Below the pieces are notes generated by a model. The model saw nothing but the letters and a program-made list of their open reading frames with translations. It had not been told where the DNA came from and ran no database searches. Of a DNA stretch of 64,000 nt, positions 62,817-64,000 are shown piece by piece (the stretch's first letter is position 1; the number at the start of each line of letters is the position of its first letter). Position numbers and translations under genes: made by a program. Origin of the DNA: Sphingobacteriaceae bacterium (lineage in GTDB: Bacteria; Bacteroidota; Bacteroidia; B-17B0; Aurantibacillaceae); the NCBI GenBank assembly GCA_016715905.1, contig JADJXI010000003.1:434001-498000 (forward strand), read 5' to 3'.

Positions 62817-62927
62817 TTTTATTTTATTTATTTGTTTTTGTACTGAAGGTTTATCGGGTCTTAATTTACTTTGAGTTGGAAGCAGCAAAGCGTCTCAAGA
62901 GACCATCGATTTTACCATTCAATGTTT

Positions 62928-63494
62928 TTATTCTTTTTCTACCTCACCAAAGTTTAATTCAACCGGAGTTTTACGTCCGAAAATTTTCACGGTTACTTTG
63001 ATTTTCTTTTTATCTTCCATCACTTCTTCAATGATTCCGTTAAATCCGTTAAACGGACCATTAATCACCTTCACATTTTCACCAATCGTATAATTGGTTG
63101 AAACGGTTCCTTCGCTCTCTGTTAACTCATCTACTTTTCCTAATATCCTGTTTACTTCACTTAATCGCATTGGTACCGGAGATCCGCCTTTCGTTTCTCC
63201 TAAAAAGCCAATTACACCGGTAATGTTTTTAATGATATGTGGAATTTCACCGCTTAAAGTAGCTTCAATCAAAACATATCCTGGATAGAATGAACGCTCT
63301 TTAGTAGTTTTTTTTCCGTTTCTGATTTGAATGATTTTTTCGGTAGGTATTAATACCTGAGAAACAAAATCGTTCAACTTCAAACGTGAAATCTCCATTT
63401 CAATATATTGTTTTACTTTCTTCTCCTGACCACTAATAGCGCGTACCACGTACCATTTTTTGGTTGAAGTGTCGGTTTTTGTTGTTTCAGCCAT
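62928..63494 (-). CDS. nusG: Transcription termination/antitermination factor NusG
   Basis: A 188-residue factor with the NGN domain (KWYVVRAISGQEKKVKQYIE, ERSFYPGYVLIEA) that binds RNA polymerase and a C-terminal KOW domain (GENVKVINGPFNGFNGIIEEV) that can bind Rho or S10. A short Thr-rich N-terminal extension precedes the NGN. It lies five bases after secE. Confidence 0.97.
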   Translation of the reverse strand: MAETTKTDTSTKKWYVVRAISGQEKKVKQYIEMEISRLKLNDFVSQVLIPTEKIIQIRNGKKTTKERSFYPGYVLIEATLSGEIPHIIKNITGVIGFLGETKGGSPVPMRLSEVNRILGKVDELTESEGTVSTNYTIGENVKVINGPFNGFNGIIEEVMEDKKKIKVTVKIFGRKTPVELNFGEVEKE

Positions 63495-63499
63495 TTTAA

Positions 63500-63694
63500 T
63501 TACTTGATAATTTCGTAAGCTTGTTTCATTAGAATTTCGAAAAGAAAATCCATTCCGAAAACAACCAATGCTATTATTATTGACGATACCATAACTACAA
63601 TAGCGCTACTTTGCAATTCAGGCCAAGTAGGCCAACTCACTTTGTTTACAAGTTCGTTGCGTGTTTCTGATATATAAGTACCTATTTTGCTCAT
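63500..63694 (-). CDS. secE: Preprotein translocase subunit SecE, short form
   Basis: A 64-residue single-span SecE with an amphipathic start (IGTYISETRNELVNKVSWPTWPEL, of which SWPTWPEL is the family signature) and one membrane helix (SAIVVMVSSIIIALVVFGMDFLF). It clamps the SecYEG channel. It directly precedes nusG in the conserved operon. Confidence 0.96.
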   Translation of the reverse strand: MSKIGTYISETRNELVNKVSWPTWPELQSSAIVVMVSSIIIALVVFGMDFLFEILMKQAYEIIK

Positions 63695-63785
63695 ACTCTT
63701 TTAATTTTAGAAGTTTGAATTAAGATTCAAGAATTAAGGTGTGAAATCCTTAATTTCTCAAACCTGATTTCTTACTTCAGATTCG

Positions 63786-63856
63786 CACGGGCAGAGAGAT
63801 TCGAACTCCCATCAACGGTTTTGGAGACCGCTATTCTACCATTGAACTATGCCCGT
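63786..63856 (-). tRNA. trnW: tRNA-Trp (CCA anticodon)
   Basis: On the minus strand the acceptor stem ACGGGCA pairs with TGCCCGT, the anticodon stem GCGGT/ACCGT encloses CTCCAAA (anticodon CCA), and the T arm contains GAGTTCGAATCTC. The discriminator is G and CCA is not encoded. It sits between tuf and secE as in most Bacteroidota. Confidence 0.95.
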
Positions 63857-63892
63857 ATAATGATAATTCAAACGGCCGCATTAGAAAAGGCG

Positions 63893-63923
63893 AGAATGAC
63901 AGCATAATTTTCGCTGTCATTCT
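63893..63923 (-). terminator. Perfect hairpin between tuf and tRNA-Trp
   Basis: AGAATGACAGC and GCTGTCATTCT form an 11-bp perfect stem around a nine-base loop, 22 bases past the tuf stop. Only a weak T-run (CTTTTC) follows on the minus strand, so partial termination or RNA processing is possible. Confidence 0.55.
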
Positions 63924-63944
63924 GCCAAATCTTCTGACTATGGC

Positions 63945-64000
63945 TTAGTCTAAAATTTCAGTAACCTGACCAGCACCAACTGTACGACCACCTTCGCGAA
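63945..64000 (-). CDS. tuf: Elongation factor Tu, C-terminal end (cut by window edge)
   Basis: Only the last 17 codons are present on the minus strand: REGGRTVGAGQVTEILD then TAA. This is the invariant C-terminus of domain III of EF-Tu. Its position upstream of tRNA-Trp and secE matches the conserved gene order. Confidence 0.95.
   Translation of the reverse strand, partial: REGGRTVGAGQVTEILD

Overview
The window is a 64-kb piece of an AT-rich Bacteroidota chromosome. Lineage evidence: several proteins end in type IX secretion (T9SS) type A sorting domains; the T9SS response regulator PorX is present; families largely confined to Bacteroidota occur (DUF6089, DUF6029, DUF6913, Omp28-type, WG repeats); starts are preceded by A-rich leaders instead of Shine-Dalgarno sites; and the Bacteroidota -7 promoter motif TAnnTTTG recurs upstream of genes. 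Genus cannot be read from the sequence. No phage, insertion sequence, CRISPR array or resistance island is visible.

Layout. 1-2000: the tail of a T9SS cargo gene, a DUF6265 lipoprotein, a YgiD-type dioxygenase and an orphan sorting-domain fragment. 2050-2436: a 79-bp tandem repeat, tRNA-Leu(CAA) and a broken copy of that tRNA's 5' part interrupted by two palindromes. 2571-12266: housekeeping genes (prs, rplY, serC, a CoA-type Nudix hydrolase, ribBA, a RecD-like helicase) mixed with secreted proteins. 12335-15585: a DUF6089 barrel and an OmpA/PD40 gene split by a frameshift. 15665-19119: a minus-strand run with parB and parA. 19235-25562: FMN reductase, purB, mtaB and an M49 peptidase lipoprotein. 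25702-27204: rpsU, a tyrosine recombinase and hpf. 27297-34472: nrnA, a UbiA prenyltransferase, a sugar-phosphate transferase, a frameshifted Gfo/Idh/MocA oxidoreductase and pcm. 34654-40089: T9SS cargo, a barrel protein, tsaE and porX. 41468-45477: a tight four-gene operon of exported redox proteins. 45546-51964: ubiE/menG, a heptose kinase, an aminotransferase and an Omp28/DUF6029/TlpA group. 52388-64000: the canonical rpoC-rpoB-rplL-rplJ-rplA-rplK-nusG-secE-tRNA-Trp-tuf block, read on the minus strand.

How the genes fit together. PorX regulates T9SS, and the window holds about five cargo proteins or fragments for that system. UbiE/MenG, and perhaps the UbiA-family enzyme, serve menaquinone synthesis. 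The exported operon at 41468-45477 combines two proteins with CX4CH (possible haem c) motifs, a thioredoxin-fold T9SS protein and a T9SS multicopper oxidase. It is the strongest candidate here for an undescribed extracellular redox or copper system. Two single-base frameshifts in otherwise intact genes may be real lesions or assembly errors.
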